A DNA stretch of 64,000 nt, from contig NZ_BMTT01000007.1 of NCBI RefSeq assembly GCF_014649815.1, positions 242,987 to 306,986 of the forward strand, given 5' to 3'. How positions within the stretch are numbered: position 1 is the stretch's first letter; each line of letters starts with the position of its first letter. The position numbers were made by a program, and so were the translations under genes. Positions 1-9,977 of the stretch are shown here, piece after piece. The notes beneath the pieces were generated by a model. The model was not told the origin of the DNA. It searched no databases and saw nothing but the letters and a program-made list of their open reading frames with translations. Source of the DNA: Streptomyces mutabilis (GTDB lineage: Bacteria > Actinomycetota > Actinomycetes > Streptomycetales > Streptomycetaceae).

Positions 1-53
1 CCGGCGGGGGCGGGCAGGAGGGGGCGCCGCACGTCGGGCCGGACGCCGCCTCG

Positions 54-102
54 CTGTATAGCTGTATAACGGTATGCAGGAATCGGGGCACCTGAATAGG
101 AT
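54..102 (+). promoter_or_regulatory. Putative promoter/operator region of the RpiR-family regulator gene
   Basis: The heptamer CTGTATA occurs twice in tandem (54-60 and 62-68), giving a near-symmetric TATA-N4-TATA arrangement in otherwise very GC-rich DNA. A TAGGAT hexamer at 97-102 could be a -10 box, but I see no convincing -35. The TGAATA just before it resembles one arm of the hutU operator at 3319-3343. Function is inferred from position only. Confidence 0.35.
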
Positions 103-127
103 GAAATAGGGCGAGGGGGAGCACCTC

Positions 128-994
128 ATGAGCGGGACCAGCGGCACCGGTGGCAACGGCACCGACAGCCCGGCCGTGCGGCTGCAGGCGCTGTTCGAGG
201 GGCACCGGCTGACGCCGACCCAGCGACGCATCGCGCACAGCATGGTGCGCCGCGCCTCCGAGGTGCCCTTCCTGTCCAGCGTGGAGCTGGCCGAGCTGGC
301 AGGGGTCAGCCAGCCGTCCGTGACCCGTTTCGCCGTCGCCCTCGGCTTCGACGGCTACCCGGCTCTGCGCCGCCACCTTCGGGAGGTGGCCCCTGCCGAA
401 CCGGTGGCGGAGTCCGGCTCCTGCAACGAGTACCAGCAGGCCGTCGAGGCCGAGATCGAGAACCTGCGTCATCTGGCGGAGGCGCTCGCCGACCCCGGGC
501 CGGTGCGGGAGGCGGGCCGGACCCTCGCCGCGAGCCGGCCTCTGCCGGTGCTCGGGCTGCGGGCGGCGGCGGCTCAGGCGCGCGGATTCGCCTACTTCGC
601 CGCCAAGGTCCACGCGGACGTCCGGCTCCTTGACGAGGGCGGCACGATGCTCCACGACCGCATCGACGCCGCCGTCCGGGCCGGGGCGAGCGCCCTCCTC
701 TGTTTCGCCCTGCCACGTCACCCGCGCGAGGTCGTCGACGCGCTGGCCCACGCGAGGGGGGCGGGGCTGACGGTGGTGACCGTCGCCGACTCGGCCTTCG
801 CGCCGGTCGCCAAGGTGTCCGACCTGCTGCTGCCCGCCGCTGTCGGCACCGGGCTCGCCTTCGACACCGCCTGCGCGCCGATGCTGCTCGGCCGGGTGCT
901 GCTGGAGAGCATGTGCGACGACCTGCCGGACGCCCAGGCGCGGTTGGAGGAGTTCGACGCGAAGGCGGCGGCGCGGGGGCTCTTCGTCGACTGA
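128..994 (+). CDS. MurR/RpiR family transcriptional regulator (HTH plus SIS domain)
   Basis: This 288-residue protein has the RpiR layout. An N-terminal HTH_6 domain spans about residues 20-100 (TPTQRRIAHSM, then a recognition helix near SQPSVTRFAVALGF). A C-terminal SIS phosphosugar-binding fold spans about 125-265. The start ATG follows a purine-rich GAGGGGGAG. RpiR proteins usually bind DNA under control of a sugar phosphate or related ligand. The ligand here is unknown. Its location one gene away from the histidine-utilisation operon makes it a candidate hut regulator, which is inference only. It is transcribed toward a small membrane-protein gene. Confidence 0.85.
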   Translation: MSGTSGTGGNGTDSPAVRLQALFEGHRLTPTQRRIAHSMVRRASEVPFLSSVELAELAGVSQPSVTRFAVALGFDGYPALRRHLREVAPAEPVAESGSCNEYQQAVEAEIENLRHLAEALADPGPVREAGRTLAASRPLPVLGLRAAAAQARGFAYFAAKVHADVRLLDEGGTMLHDRIDAAVRAGASALLCFALPRHPREVVDALAHARGAGLTVVTVADSAFAPVAKVSDLLLPAAVGTGLAFDTACAPMLLGRVLLESMCDDLPDAQARLEEFDAKAAARGLFVD

Positions 995-1148
995 GCCACA
1001 TGGAGGCGTGAGGCGCGGGGGTGTGGAGGCGCGGAGCCCGCGCCGGCGGCCGTGTTCTCAGACTCGTCTCAGCTTTCGCCGCTAATCTGCGTCGCCGCAC
1101 ACCCCTTCAGACGCATCGCAGACAGCAGAACGGGACAGGAGGCCGGAC

Positions 1149-1733
1149 GTGGCGCGCGGAGGACAAGGGCTGGCTCGGGTCGCCGTCGTCGTACGGGCGG
1201 GAGCGGCGCCGTTGTGGTGGCTGGGCGTGTTCGCGGCGGGCATCGGGGTGCTGGTGCCGGGGCTGACCGGACGTCGGATCGGTGTCCTCGCCGGCGCCGC
1301 GCTGTTCGTCGTCGCGGCGGCCGTCGTCGCCACCGCACGCCGCAAGCGGTACACCGCCCTGGCCGGCTCGGCCGCCCGCGCGGGCAGGCACGACGTGCTC
1401 CAGGACCGCGCGGTGACCGTGCGCAACTGGCGCCGGGGACATCGCTGGTGGCTGCTCCTCGCCTTCCTCGCCGCCCTGGGCAGCGGCTTCGCCGTCCCCG
1501 CCGCCGCCGGACTGCTGATGGCCGGCTGCGGCGTGGGCCTGTGGCTGAAGTCCGCCTGGATCGGCCGCCGCGAACAGGCCGGGGAGGCCCTCCTGTGGGT
1601 CCGCGTCGACTGGCTCGTCCGGGGCGCCGGCCGCCCGGCGGGGAAGGCGGTCAGGGCCTACCGCAGCACGGGCATCGCGGCGGGCGACGCGGCCCCGGGC
1701 GGGGCGCGGCGGAAGGCGGCGGCGCTGGTCTGA
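1149..1733 (+). CDS. Small multi-pass membrane protein, function unknown
   Basis: The 194-residue product has hydrophobic segments at about residues 22-40 and 45-65, and a longer one around 100-135 that could be one or two helices. Basic stretches separate them and the C-terminus is Arg/Ala-rich and probably cytoplasmic. The start is GTG preceded by GACAGGAGGCC, a strong ribosome-binding site. I recognise no family. It is convergent with the decarboxylase gene and a hairpin lies between them. Confidence 0.7.
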   Translation: MARGGQGLARVAVVVRAGAAPLWWLGVFAAGIGVLVPGLTGRRIGVLAGAALFVVAAAVVATARRKRYTALAGSAARAGRHDVLQDRAVTVRNWRRGHRWWLLLAFLAALGSGFAVPAAAGLLMAGCGVGLWLKSAWIGRREQAGEALLWVRVDWLVRGAGRPAGKAVRAYRSTGIAAGDAAPGGARRKAAALV

Positions 1734-1751
1734 CCGGGCGGCCGGCACGGC

Positions 1752-1772
1752 GCCCCGCGAGGGGCGCGGGGC
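1752..1772. terminator. Bidirectional hairpin between convergent genes
   Basis: GCCCCGCG (1752-1759) pairs perfectly with CGCGGGGC (1765-1772) across a 5-nt loop. It lies between the stop of the membrane-protein gene (1733) and the stop of the leftward decarboxylase gene (1831), so it could stop both transcripts. It has no U-tract, which is common in Streptomyces. Confidence 0.55.
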
Positions 1773-1830
1773 GGTGTCCCTCGGGGAACGTGCGGGTGAG
1801 CGCGGCCTGCCGCGACGTGCCGGCGGGCGG

Positions 1831-3219
1831 CTACCGGGCCGCCCGCCGCGCCGACGTCAGCGCGTCGACGTGGGCTCCTCCCGCCTCGGCCACGATCTCC
1901 TCCACCGCCTGGGGCTCCCGCACGGTCGCGAAGCCGACACCCTCGGGGCCGCCGGTCACGAACCCGTACACCCCGGGACGCGCCAGCGAGTTGTACGCGT
2001 AGTGGTGCGCGAAGTAGTACGCCCCCGTGTCCAGCGCCGCCGCGTAGTCCCCCTGCTCCAGCAGCGGCAGCGCACGCCCCGTCGCCAGGAGGTCGCCCGC
2101 GAAGCACGCCGGCCCCGCCACGTCCTGCACCACGTCCGCCCCCGCCTTCGGCAGCCCCTTGCCGTCGTACGCGGCGATCCGCAGCGGCCACGCCCCGGGC
2201 GCGTACACCGTCCGCGTGGCGACCTGGACGCCCGCGTGCGTCACCGCGACCGGCCGGCCCCCCGCGCTCTTGGCGTACTCGACGCGTGCCACCACCGTGC
2301 CGTGCTTGGCCAGCAGCGACCGCCCGAACTCGGTGACCAGCCCGTACCGCCCGTCGAAGAGTCCAGGCACCGCGTCGCGCAGCGCGCGCGCGTACTCGGC
2401 GTAGGTCGGGGTCGTCTCGTCCGAGGAGAAGTTCACCGGCAGTCCGCCGCCGATGTCGAGGGTGTCGACCTGCCTGCGCCCGGCCCGCTCGTTGATCTCT
2501 TCGGCGAGCGCGTACGTCTCGGCCACGCCCTCGGCCATCAGCGTCAGCGGAATGCCCTGGGAGCCGGTGTGCGCGTGCAGCCGGGTCAGCCAGGGCCGGT
2601 CCAGGTACGCCCGCACCACCCACTCGCGGGCGCCCTCGTCGCGCAGCGCCACCCCGAACTTCGAGGTCGCCGTCGCCGTCGACAGCGCCTCGATGGAACC
2701 GCCGCCGACCTGCGGGTTGACCCGGATGCCCAGCGGGGAGCCACTCGTCCGCCCGGCCATCAGCGCGTCGATGCGCGCCAGCTCCTGCGGGTTGTCCGCG
2801 TTGACCGCGATGCCCAGCGCCAACGCCTCGCGCAGCTCGCCCGGCGTCTTGGCGGGCGAGTCCAGCACCGTCCGCTCCGGGGGCACCCCGGCCGCCCGGG
2901 CCAGGGCCAGCTCGCCCGGGCTCGCGACCTCGGCGCCGACACCCTCCTCGTGCAGCAGCCGCAGCACCGGGACCAGGGGCGTCGCCTTCACCGCGAAGGC
3001 GTGCAGCACCGGCGTCCCGGGCGCCGTCACCGCGTCGAACGCCGACCGCAGCGCCGCCGCCGACTCCCGGATGCCCGCGACGTCCAGCAACCCGACGATC
3101 GGGGTGTCGGGCCCCAGCAGGCCCTGCTCCACGGCCGCCCGTACCGCATCGTCCCGCCGCGCGGCCCGCTGCTCCTCGGTGCCGCCGACATCCCCGCTCC
3201 TGTCCGTGCCGTCGCCCAC
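1831..3219 (-). CDS. PLP-dependent fold-III decarboxylase, diaminopimelate decarboxylase-like
   Basis: The protein has the alanine-racemase/LysA two-domain fold. The PLP lysine is in AFAVKA near residue 75, the glycine-rich phosphate loop DIGGGLP is in the barrel, and C-FAGD and DTGAYY in the C-terminal domain match the CESGD and DAGAY active-site elements of LysA. I chose the GTG at 3219 (462 residues) because GGAGG sits 5 nt upstream. An in-frame ATG at 3300 would add 27 non-conserved residues without a Shine-Dalgarno site. Family members decarboxylate diaminopimelate, ornithine/arginine or siderophore intermediates; the substrate here cannot be assigned. It diverges from hutU and may share its control region. 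Confidence 0.8.
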   Translation of the reverse strand: MGDGTDRSGDVGGTEEQRAARRDDAVRAAVEQGLLGPDTPIVGLLDVAGIRESAAALRSAFDAVTAPGTPVLHAFAVKATPLVPVLRLLHEEGVGAEVASPGELALARAAGVPPERTVLDSPAKTPGELREALALGIAVNADNPQELARIDALMAGRTSGSPLGIRVNPQVGGGSIEALSTATATSKFGVALRDEGAREWVVRAYLDRPWLTRLHAHTGSQGIPLTLMAEGVAETYALAEEINERAGRRQVDTLDIGGGLPVNFSSDETTPTYAEYARALRDAVPGLFDGRYGLVTEFGRSLLAKHGTVVARVEYAKSAGGRPVAVTHAGVQVATRTVYAPGAWPLRIAAYDGKGLPKAGADVVQDVAGPACFAGDLLATGRALPLLEQGDYAAALDTGAYYFAHHYAYNSLARPGVYGFVTGGPEGVGFATVREPQAVEEIVAEAGGAHVDALTSARRAAR

Positions 3220-3307
3220 GTGATCCTCCGTCCCCTCGCTGCTCGCACACACATCCAGTACATCCAGCCAAACACCCGCGACGCGCCCGTGCCGGGACAC
3301 GAACGTA

Positions 3308-3343
3308 TTGACTAGTTCTATTCACAAGGCGAGGATGTGAATA
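3308..3343 (+). promoter_or_regulatory. hutU promoter with palindromic operator
   Basis: TTGACT (3308-3313) and GAGGAT (3331-3336) are separated by 17 nt, a good vegetative promoter. A perfect inverted repeat TATTCACA (3319-3326), N9, TGTGAATA (3336-3343) overlaps the spacer, the -10 box and the likely start site. That is the position expected for a repressor operator. The hut genes are the immediate downstream operon. The 169-bp gap is shared with the divergent decarboxylase gene. Confidence 0.75.
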
Positions 3344-3388
3344 TCCGAAGTAACAATCCGCCGGGAGCAAGCCACCAGGAGGCAGAAC

Positions 3389-5053
3389 ATGTCCGGACCC
3401 CGCCCTGTCCGCGCGCCACGCGGTACGACGCCGAGCGCCCTGGGCTGGCAGCAGGAGGCCGCCCTGCGGATGCTCCAGAACAACCTGGACCCGGAGGTCG
3501 CCGAGCACCCGGACAAACTCGTCGTCTACGGCGGCACCGGCAAGGCCGCCCGCGACTGGCGCTCGTTCGACGCGATGGTCCGCACCCTGGAGACCCTCAA
3601 GCAGGACGAGACGATGCTCGTCCAGTCCGGCCGCCCCGTCGGCGTCATGCAGACCCATGAGTGGGCCCCGCGCGTCCTCATCGCCAACTCCAACCTGGTC
3701 GGCGACTGGGCCAACTGGGAGGAGTTCCGCCGCCTGGAGGCCCTCGGCCTCACCATGTACGGCCAGATGACGGCCGGCTCCTGGATCTACATCGGCACCC
3801 AGGGCATCCTCCAGGGCACCTACGAGACCTTCGCCGCCGTCGCCGCCAAGAAGTTCGGCGGCACCCTCGCCGGGACCATCACCCTCACCGCCGGCCTCGG
3901 CGGCATGGGCGGCGCCCAGCCACTGGCCGTGACGATGAACGACGGCGTCGCCATCTGCGTCGACTGCGACCCGCGCGCCATCGACCGCCGCATCGAGCAC
4001 CGCTACCTCGACGTCAAGGCCGACTCCCTCGACCACGCCCTCCAGCTCGCCACCGAGGCCCGCGACCGGCGCAAGCCGCTGTCCATCGGCGTCCTCGGCA
4101 ACGCCGCCGAGCTGGTCCCGCAGTTGCTCGCCATGGGCGCCCCCATCGACATCGTCACCGACCAGACCTCGGCCCACGACCCCCTGGCCTACCTGCCCAC
4201 CGGGATCGCCTTCGCGGACATGGCCGACGCCGCCGCCAAGGACCCGGCCGGCTTCACCACCCGCGCCCGCGAGTCCATGGCCCGGCACGTCGAGGCCATG
4301 GTCGGCTTCCAGGACGCCGGCGCCGAGGTCTTCGACTACGGCAACTCCATCCGGGGCGAGGCCCAGCTCGCCGGATACGACCGCGCCTTCGCCTTCCCGG
4401 GCTTCGTACCGGCGTACATCCGCCCGCTCTTCTGCGAGGGCAAGGGGCCCTTCCGCTGGGCCGCCCTCTCCGGCGACCCCGCCGACATCGCCAGGACCGA
4501 CAAGGCGATCCTCGACCTCTTCCCGGAGAACGAGTCGCTGGCCCGCTGGATCAAGATGGCCGGTGAGCGCGTCCACTTCCAGGGCCTGCCCGCCCGCATC
4601 TGCTGGCTCGGTTACGGCGAGCGCGACAGGGCCGGCGAGCGGTTCAACGACATGGTCGCGAGCGGAGAGCTGGCCGCGCCGATCGTCATCGGCCGCGACC
4701 ACCTCGACTGCGGCTCCGTCGCCTCCCCCTACCGCGAGACCGAGGCGATGCTCGACGGCTCCGACGCCATCGCCGACTGGCCGCTGCTCAACGCCATGGT
4801 CAACGTCGCCTCCGGCGCCTCCTGGGTCTCCCTCCACCACGGCGGCGGCGTCGGCATGGGCCGCTCCATCCACGCCGGGCAGGTCACCGTCGCCGACGGC
4901 ACCGCGCTCGCCGGCGAGAAGATCCGCCGGGTCCTCACCAACGACCCCGGCATGGGCGTCATCCGGCACGTCGACGCCGGCTACGACATCGCGGAGTCCG
5001 TCGCCGGGGAGCGGGGCGTGCGGGTGCCGATGCGCGAGGGCGGCGACGCGTGA
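3389..5053 (+). CDS. hutU: Urocanate hydratase (urocanase)
   Basis: HutU converts urocanate to imidazolonepropionate using tightly bound NAD+, the second step of histidine degradation in the cytoplasm. The 554-residue length is typical. Diagnostic stretches are [11 protein letters not shown] near residue 47, the dinucleotide-binding GLGGMGGAQ near 169, DQTSAHDPL near 258, and [10 protein letters not shown] in the C-terminal half. The ATG follows CAGGAGGCAG. It is the first gene of an operon with the M20 hydrolase, hutF and hutI, and its stop overlaps the next start (GTGA). Histidase (hutH) is not in this window. Confidence 0.96.
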   Translation: MSGPRPVRAPRGTTPSALGWQQEAALRMLQNNLDPEVAEHPDKLVVYGGTGKAARDWRSFDAMVRTLETLKQDETMLVQSGRPVGVMQTHEWAPRVLIANSNLVGDWANWEEFRRLEALGLTMYGQMTAGSWIYIGTQGILQGTYETFAAVAAKKFGGTLAGTITLTAGLGGMGGAQPLAVTMNDGVAICVDCDPRAIDRRIEHRYLDVKADSLDHALQLATEARDRRKPLSIGVLGNAAELVPQLLAMGAPIDIVTDQTSAHDPLAYLPTGIAFADMADAAAKDPAGFTTRARESMARHVEAMVGFQDAGAEVFDYGNSIRGEAQLAGYDRAFAFPGFVPAYIRPLFCEGKGPFRWAALSGDPADIARTDKAILDLFPENESLARWIKMAGERVHFQGLPARICWLGYGERDRAGERFNDMVASGELAAPIVIGRDHLDCGSVASPYRETEAMLDGSDAIADWPLLNAMVNVASGASWVSLHHGGGVGMGRSIHAGQVTVADGTALAGEKIRRVLTNDPGMGVIRHVDAGYDIAESVAGERGVRVPMREGGDA

Positions 5054-6267
5054 GCTTCCACAGCATGTGGGCGGAGCTGCTGCCGGTGGGCCGCAGCTCC
5101 GCCTCGGGCGGCTACCGGCGCTACGCCTGGACGGGGGCCGACGCCGACTGCCGGGCCTGGTTCCGGCAGCAGGCCGAGGCCCGCGGGCTGGCCTACGAGG
5201 TCGACCGCAACGGCAACCAGTGGGCCTGGCTCGGCGACCCGGCCGCCGGGAACGCCGTCGTCACCGGCTCCCATCTGGACTCCGTGCCCGACGGCGGCGC
5301 CTTCGACGGCCCCCTCGGCGTCGTCTCCGCCTTCGCGGCCCTGGACGAACTTCGCGGCAGGGGAGCGCGGCTCACCAGGCCGCTGGGCATCGTCAACTTC
5401 GGAGACGAGGAGGGCGCCCGCTTCGGCCTCGCCTGCGTCGGCTCCCGGCTCACCGCGGGCGCGCTCACCGTCGAACAGGCCCACCGCCTGACCGACGGCG
5501 ACGGCGTCACGCTCCCGCAGGCCATGGAGGCCGCCGGGTACGACCCGGAGGGCATCGGTCCCGACCCCGAACGGCTCGCCCGCATCGGCGCCTTCGTCGA
5601 ACTCCACGTCGAACAGGGCCGGGCCCTCGACCTGTCCGGCGACCGCGTCGGCATCGCGTCCGCCATCTGGCCGCACGGACGCTGGCGCTTCGACTTCCGC
5701 GGCGAGGCCAACCACGCCGGGACCACCCGCCTCGCCGACCGCCGCGACCCCATGCCGTCCTACGCCGAAACCGTCCTCGCCGCCCGCCGCGAGGCCGAAC
5801 TCGCCGGTGCCGTGGCCACCTTCGGCAAGATCGCGGTCGAGCCCAACGGCGTCAACGCCATCCCGTCCCTCGTCCGGGGCTGGCTCGACTCCCGAGCCGC
5901 CGACCAGGCGAGCCTGGACACCGTGGTGACCGCCATCGAGAAGGCGGCCCGCGAGTACGCCGCCGCCCACGGCGTCGACCTCACCGTCGAGCGCGAGTCC
6001 TTCACTCCCGTCGTCGAGTTCGACCACGCCCTGCGCGACGAACTCGCCCTCATCCTGAGCAGCGACACGGAGCTGAGGGTCCCCGTCCTCGGCACCGGCG
6101 CCGGACACGACGCCGGGATCCTCTCCGGACGCGTCCCGACCGCCATGCTGTTCGTACGCAACCCCACCGGCGTCTCGCACTCACCGGCCGAGCACGCCAC
6201 CGAGGACGACTGCGTGGCCGGGGTGAGCGCGCTCGCCGACGTACTGGAAGGGCTGGCCCGCACATGA
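5050..6267 (+). CDS. M20-family amidohydrolase, candidate alternative N-formylglutamate deformylase
   Basis: This 405-residue dimetal hydrolase belongs to the allantoate amidohydrolase / N-carbamoyl-L-amino-acid hydrolase branch of M20. Metal-binding motifs are visible: [14 protein letters not shown] near residue 74, GDEEGARFG near 118, HVEQGRAL near 184 and SHSPAEHAT near 376. The GTG start overlaps the hutU stop by 4 nt, so translation is probably coupled. The operon encodes HutF, which makes N-formylglutamate, but no classical HutG. This enzyme is therefore the natural candidate for hydrolysing N-formylglutamate to glutamate and formate. True allantoate amidohydrolase activity cannot be excluded from sequence. 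Confidence 0.85.
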   Translation: MSFHSMWAELLPVGRSSASGGYRRYAWTGADADCRAWFRQQAEARGLAYEVDRNGNQWAWLGDPAAGNAVVTGSHLDSVPDGGAFDGPLGVVSAFAALDELRGRGARLTRPLGIVNFGDEEGARFGLACVGSRLTAGALTVEQAHRLTDGDGVTLPQAMEAAGYDPEGIGPDPERLARIGAFVELHVEQGRALDLSGDRVGIASAIWPHGRWRFDFRGEANHAGTTRLADRRDPMPSYAETVLAARREAELAGAVATFGKIAVEPNGVNAIPSLVRGWLDSRAADQASLDTVVTAIEKAAREYAAAHGVDLTVERESFTPVVEFDHALRDELALILSSDTELRVPVLGTGAGHDAGILSGRVPTAMLFVRNPTGVSHSPAEHATEDDCVAGVSALADVLEGLART

Positions 6268-7616
6268 CGACCACCGACCGGACCCGGACGTACTGGCTGG
6301 AGCACGCCTGGCTCGGCACCCATGTCGAGCCGGGCGTCGCCGTGGACGTGGGCGACGGCCGCATCGCCGCCGTCCGCACGGACGTCCCCGCCCCGCCCCC
6401 GGGCGCCGAGATCCTGCGCGGACTGACCCTCCCCGGGCTGGCCAACGCCCACAGTCACGCCTTCCACCGCGCCCTGCGCGGCACCGTCCAGGTCGGCAGC
6501 GGCACCTTCTGGACCTGGCGCGAGGTCATGTACTCCGTCGCCGACCGGCTGACCCCGGAGACCTACCTCGACCTCGCCCGCGCGGTGTACGCCGAGATGG
6601 CCCTGGCCGGCATCACCACCGTCGGCGAGTTCCACTACGTCCACCACACCCCCGGCGGCACCCCCTACGCCCACCCCAACGCCATGGGGGAGGCCCTGAT
6701 CCAGGCCGCCGCCGACGCCGGCATCCGCATCACCCTCCTCGACACCTGCTACCTGTCCTCCGGCTTCGGACAGCCCCCGAACCCCCACCAGCTCCGCTTC
6801 TCCGACGGGACGGCGGACGCCTGGGCGCAACGCTGTTCAGTTCTCAAGGAACGGGATCACGCACGGATCGGGGCGGCGATCCACTCCGTACGGGCCGTGC
6901 CCGCCGACCAGTTGGCGACCGTCGCGCACTGGGCCGAGGCGCGGCGGGCCCCGCTTCACGTGCACCTGTCCGAGCAGACCGCCGAGAACGACGCCTGCCG
7001 CGACGCCCACGGCTGCACCCCCACCCGGCTCCTCGCCGACCACGGAGTCCTCGGACCCCGCACCACCGGCGTCCACAACACCCACCTCACCGACGAGGAC
7101 ATCGCCCTGCTCGGCGGCAGCCGCACCGGCACCTGCATGTGCCCGACCACGGAACGGGACCTGGCCGACGGCATCGGCTCGGCGGGCGCCCTCCAGCGGG
7201 CGGGCTCCCCGCTCTCCCTCGGCTCCGACAGCCACGCCGTCGTCGACCTGCTGGAAGAGGCGCGCGCCATGGAGCTGAACGAGCGCCTGCGCACCCGCAC
7301 CCGCGGCCACTGGACCGCCGCGGCCTTGCTGCGCGCCGCGTGCGCCGACGGCCACGCCGCCCTCGGCTGGGAGGACGCCGGCACCATCGAGCCCGGCGCC
7401 CGCGCCGATCTCGCGACCGTCGCCCTCGACTCGGTCAGAACAGCGGGGCCATTGCCCAGACTCGGCGCCGAGACGGCCGTATTCGCGGCGACCGCAGCGG
7501 ACGTACGGCACACGGTCGTGGGCGGACGGCACGTCGTGCGCGACGGGGTCCACACCCTCGTACCCGATGTGCCCCAGGCCCTCGCGCGGGCCGTGGCAGC
7601 CCTGCGCGCCCAGTAA
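6264..7616 (+). CDS. hutF: Formimidoylglutamate deiminase
   Basis: HutF deaminates N-formimidoyl-L-glutamate to N-formyl-L-glutamate plus ammonia. The 450-residue protein is an amidohydrolase-superfamily member. Metal ligands lie in NAHSHAFHR near residue 61 and HVHLSEQ near 232, with a further His in VHNTHL and the catalytic Asp in [10 protein letters not shown] near 320. The ATG overlaps the preceding stop (ATGA), so it is translationally coupled. Its presence shows that histidine breakdown runs through formylglutamate rather than by direct formimidoyl transfer. Confidence 0.93.
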   Translation: MTTTDRTRTYWLEHAWLGTHVEPGVAVDVGDGRIAAVRTDVPAPPPGAEILRGLTLPGLANAHSHAFHRALRGTVQVGSGTFWTWREVMYSVADRLTPETYLDLARAVYAEMALAGITTVGEFHYVHHTPGGTPYAHPNAMGEALIQAAADAGIRITLLDTCYLSSGFGQPPNPHQLRFSDGTADAWAQRCSVLKERDHARIGAAIHSVRAVPADQLATVAHWAEARRAPLHVHLSEQTAENDACRDAHGCTPTRLLADHGVLGPRTTGVHNTHLTDEDIALLGGSRTGTCMCPTTERDLADGIGSAGALQRAGSPLSLGSDSHAVVDLLEEARAMELNERLRTRTRGHWTAAALLRAACADGHAALGWEDAGTIEPGARADLATVALDSVRTAGPLPRLGAETAVFAATAADVRHTVVGGRHVVRDGVHTLVPDVPQALARAVAALRAQ

Positions 7617-7657
7617 CGAACGCCCGCTCCCGCCCCCACGAGGACGTCACGGACACC

Positions 7658-8833
7658 ATGAGCAGCAGCACCGTCATCACCAACATCGCCGCACTCGTCA
7701 CCAGCGACCCCTCCCTCGGTGACAACTCCCCCCTCGGACTGGTCCGGGACGCGGCCGTCGTCATCGACGGCGACCGCGTCGCGTGGACCGGTGAATCAAG
7801 CAAAGCACCCGCCACTGACAATCGGGTCGACGCCGGCGGCCGGGCTGTCCTCCCCGGCTTCGTCGACTCCCACTCCCACCTCCTCTTCGGCGGCGACCGC
7901 ACCGAGGAGTTCAACGCCCGCATGTCCGGCCGCCCCTACAGCGCCGGCGGCATCCGCACCACCGTGGCCGCCACCCGCGCCGCGAGCGACGCGGAACTGG
8001 AGGCGGGCCTCACCCGTTACCTCGAGGAGGCTCTGCGCCAGGGCACCACGACCTTCGAGACGAAGTCCGGTTACGGACTGACCACCGCGGACGAGTCGCG
8101 CGCCCTGCGCGTCGCCGCCCGCCACACCGACGAGGTGACGTTCCTCGGCGCCCACATCGTCGCGCCCGAGCTGGCCGACGACCCCGCCGCCTACGTCGCG
8201 CTCGTCACCGGCGAGATGCTCGACGCCTGCGCCCCGCACGCCCGCTGGATCGACGTCTTCTGCGAGAAGGGCGCCTTCGACGGCGACCAGGCCCGCGCGA
8301 TCCTCACCGCGGGCAGGGCGAGGGGCCTGCACCCCCGCATCCACGCCAACCAGCTCTCCTACGGCCCCGGGGTGCAGCTCGCCGTCGAACTCGACGCCGC
8401 CAGCGCCGACCACTGCACCCACCTCACCGACGCCGACGTCGACGCCCTCGCGAACAGCCGCACCGTCGCCACGCTGCTGCCCGGCGCGGAGTTCTCCACC
8501 CGCGCCCGGTGGCCCGATGCCCGCCGCCTGCTCGACGCGGGCGCCACCGTCGCCCTGTCCACCGATTGCAACCCGGGTTCCTCCTTCACGTCCTCCGTGC
8601 CCTTCTGCATCGCCCTCGCGGTGCGGGACATGGGGATGACGCCGGACGAGGCGGTCTGGTCGGCCACCGCGGGCGGCGCCGCGGCCCTGCGCCGCGACGA
8701 CATCGGCCGCCTGACCCCGGGCGCCCACGCCGACCTGACCCTCCTCGACGCCCCGAGCCACGTCCACCTGGCCTACCGGCCGGGTGTCCCGCTGGTCCGA
8801 GGGGTGTGGCGACGAGGCGTACGGGTCGTCTGA
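7658..8833 (+). CDS. hutI: Imidazolonepropionase
   Basis: HutI opens the imidazolone ring to give formimidoylglutamate, the substrate of the HutF encoded just upstream. The 391-residue amidohydrolase shows [11 protein letters not shown] near residue 70, ETKSGYGLT near 127, IHANQ near 228, a zinc-ligand His in DHCTHL, and the STDCNPGSS signature near 300. I chose the ATG at 7658 because the preceding 41 nt hold the end of hutF and a GAGGA motif about a dozen bases upstream. It is the last hut gene and is followed by a hairpin before the convergent sigma-factor gene. Confidence 0.94.
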   Translation: MSSSTVITNIAALVTSDPSLGDNSPLGLVRDAAVVIDGDRVAWTGESSKAPATDNRVDAGGRAVLPGFVDSHSHLLFGGDRTEEFNARMSGRPYSAGGIRTTVAATRAASDAELEAGLTRYLEEALRQGTTTFETKSGYGLTTADESRALRVAARHTDEVTFLGAHIVAPELADDPAAYVALVTGEMLDACAPHARWIDVFCEKGAFDGDQARAILTAGRARGLHPRIHANQLSYGPGVQLAVELDAASADHCTHLTDADVDALANSRTVATLLPGAEFSTRARWPDARRLLDAGATVALSTDCNPGSSFTSSVPFCIALAVRDMGMTPDEAVWSATAGGAAALRRDDIGRLTPGAHADLTLLDAPSHVHLAYRPGVPLVRGVWRRGVRVV

Positions 8834-9005
8834 GCCCCTGAACCCCTCGGCGTACCACGCCGCACCGCTGCGCCGGTGCTGACGTACCGGCCAGTTCGGA
8901 GGGTGCTCACAGTGGTGGAGCGGGACCCGGGAGGGAAGAGTTGCCCCCGGGTGACAGGTGGCTGTTCCGGGCCGTGAGCCGGATCCGCGCCGACAACCCG
9001 AAGGC

Positions 9006-9029
9006 GGGCGGCCCGACTTCGGACCGCCC
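9006..9029. terminator. Hairpin between hutI and the convergent sigma-factor gene
   Basis: GGGCGG (9006-9011) pairs with CCGCCC (9024-9029). An inner CCG/CGG stem with an ACTT loop lies inside after one mismatch. It lies just past the sigma-gene stop (9060) and downstream of hutI (8833). The remaining 226 nt between the two genes hold no other feature I recognise. Confidence 0.55.
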
Positions 9030-9059
9030 CCCTGGAGGGCAAGCGTCACCCGGTGAGGA

Positions 9060-9977
9060 CTACTCCTCGACCGTGAGCCCCTTGCGCAGCTTGACGAGTG
9101 TCCGCGACAGCAGGCGCGAGACGTGCATCTGGGAGATGCCGAGTTCCTCGCCGATCTCCGACTGGGTCATGCCCGCGACGAAGCGGAGGGAGAGGATCTT
9201 CCGGTCCCGGGAGGGGAGTTCGGCGATCAGCGGCTTCAGGGACTCGACGTACTCGATGCCCTCGAGGCCGTGGTCCTCGTAACCGATCCGGTCGGCCAGC
9301 GCGCCCTCGGCGTCGTCCTCCTCGGGCTGGGCGTCCAGGGAGGAGGCGGTGTAGGCGTTGGAGGCGGCCATGCCCTCGACGACCTCGTCCTTGGACAGGC
9401 CGAGGTGCTCGGCCAGCTCGGACACCGTGGGGGCGCGGTCGAGGCGCTGTGCCAGCTCGTCACCGGCCTTGGCCAGGTCGAGGCGCAGCTCCTGGAGGCG
9501 GCGCGGGACGCGCACGGACCACGAGGTGTCCCGGAAGAAGCGCTTGATCTCGCCGATGATGGTCGGCATCGCGAACGTGGGGAACTCCACACCGCGCGAC
9601 AGCTCGAAGCGGTCGATCGCCTTGATCAGGCCGATGGTGCCGACCTGGATGATGTCCTCCATGGGCTCGCTGCGCGAGCGGAAACGGGAGGCGGCGAACT
9701 TGACCAGGGCGAGGTTGAGCTCGACGAGCGTGTTGCGTACGTACGCGTACTCGTGGGTGCCTTCCTCCAGCGACTCGAATCGCTCGAAGAGGGTCTTGGA
9801 CAGGGCCCGGGCGTCCGCCGGAGCAACCTCGTCGTACGCGGGGATGTTTGGAAGCCCGGCGAGTGCGTCGTCGTCGTGTTCGACGACCGCGTCGTGGTGC
9901 TCGATGGGATCCAGATGTTCCGGAGGGAGTGTCGACGTCGCTTCTTGGGTACGCGATCCGTCGAGCCGGGGTGACAT
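9060..9977 (-). CDS. sigI: SigB/SigF/SigG-type stress-response sigma factor
   Basis: The 305-residue sigma-70 family protein has region 2 (MEDIIQVGTIGLIKAIDRFE, then RGVEFPTFAMPTIIGEIKRFFRD), region 3, and a C-terminal region 4 helix-turn-helix (GMTQSEIGEELGISQMHVSRLLSR). This is the group-3 SigB-like pattern controlled by anti-sigma kinases. I chose the ATG at 9977 because GGAGG lies 5 nt upstream; in-frame ATGs at 9989 and 10001 are poorer. The divergent STAS and HATPase genes point to partner switching. Identification as SigI rests on remembered S. coelicolor sigI-arsI-prsI organisation. Confidence 0.9.
   Translation of the reverse strand: MSPRLDGSRTQEATSTLPPEHLDPIEHHDAVVEHDDDALAGLPNIPAYDEVAPADARALSKTLFERFESLEEGTHEYAYVRNTLVELNLALVKFAASRFRSRSEPMEDIIQVGTIGLIKAIDRFELSRGVEFPTFAMPTIIGEIKRFFRDTSWSVRVPRRLQELRLDLAKAGDELAQRLDRAPTVSELAEHLGLSKDEVVEGMAASNAYTASSLDAQPEEDDAEGALADRIGYEDHGLEGIEYVESLKPLIAELPSRDRKILSLRFVAGMTQSEIGEELGISQMHVSRLLSRTLVKLRKGLTVEE

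Noticed and set aside
3220-3300. Longer start (ATG 3300) for the PLP decarboxylase
   Set aside because: The added 27 residues look random and have no Shine-Dalgarno site, whereas the GTG at 3219 has GGAGG at ideal spacing.
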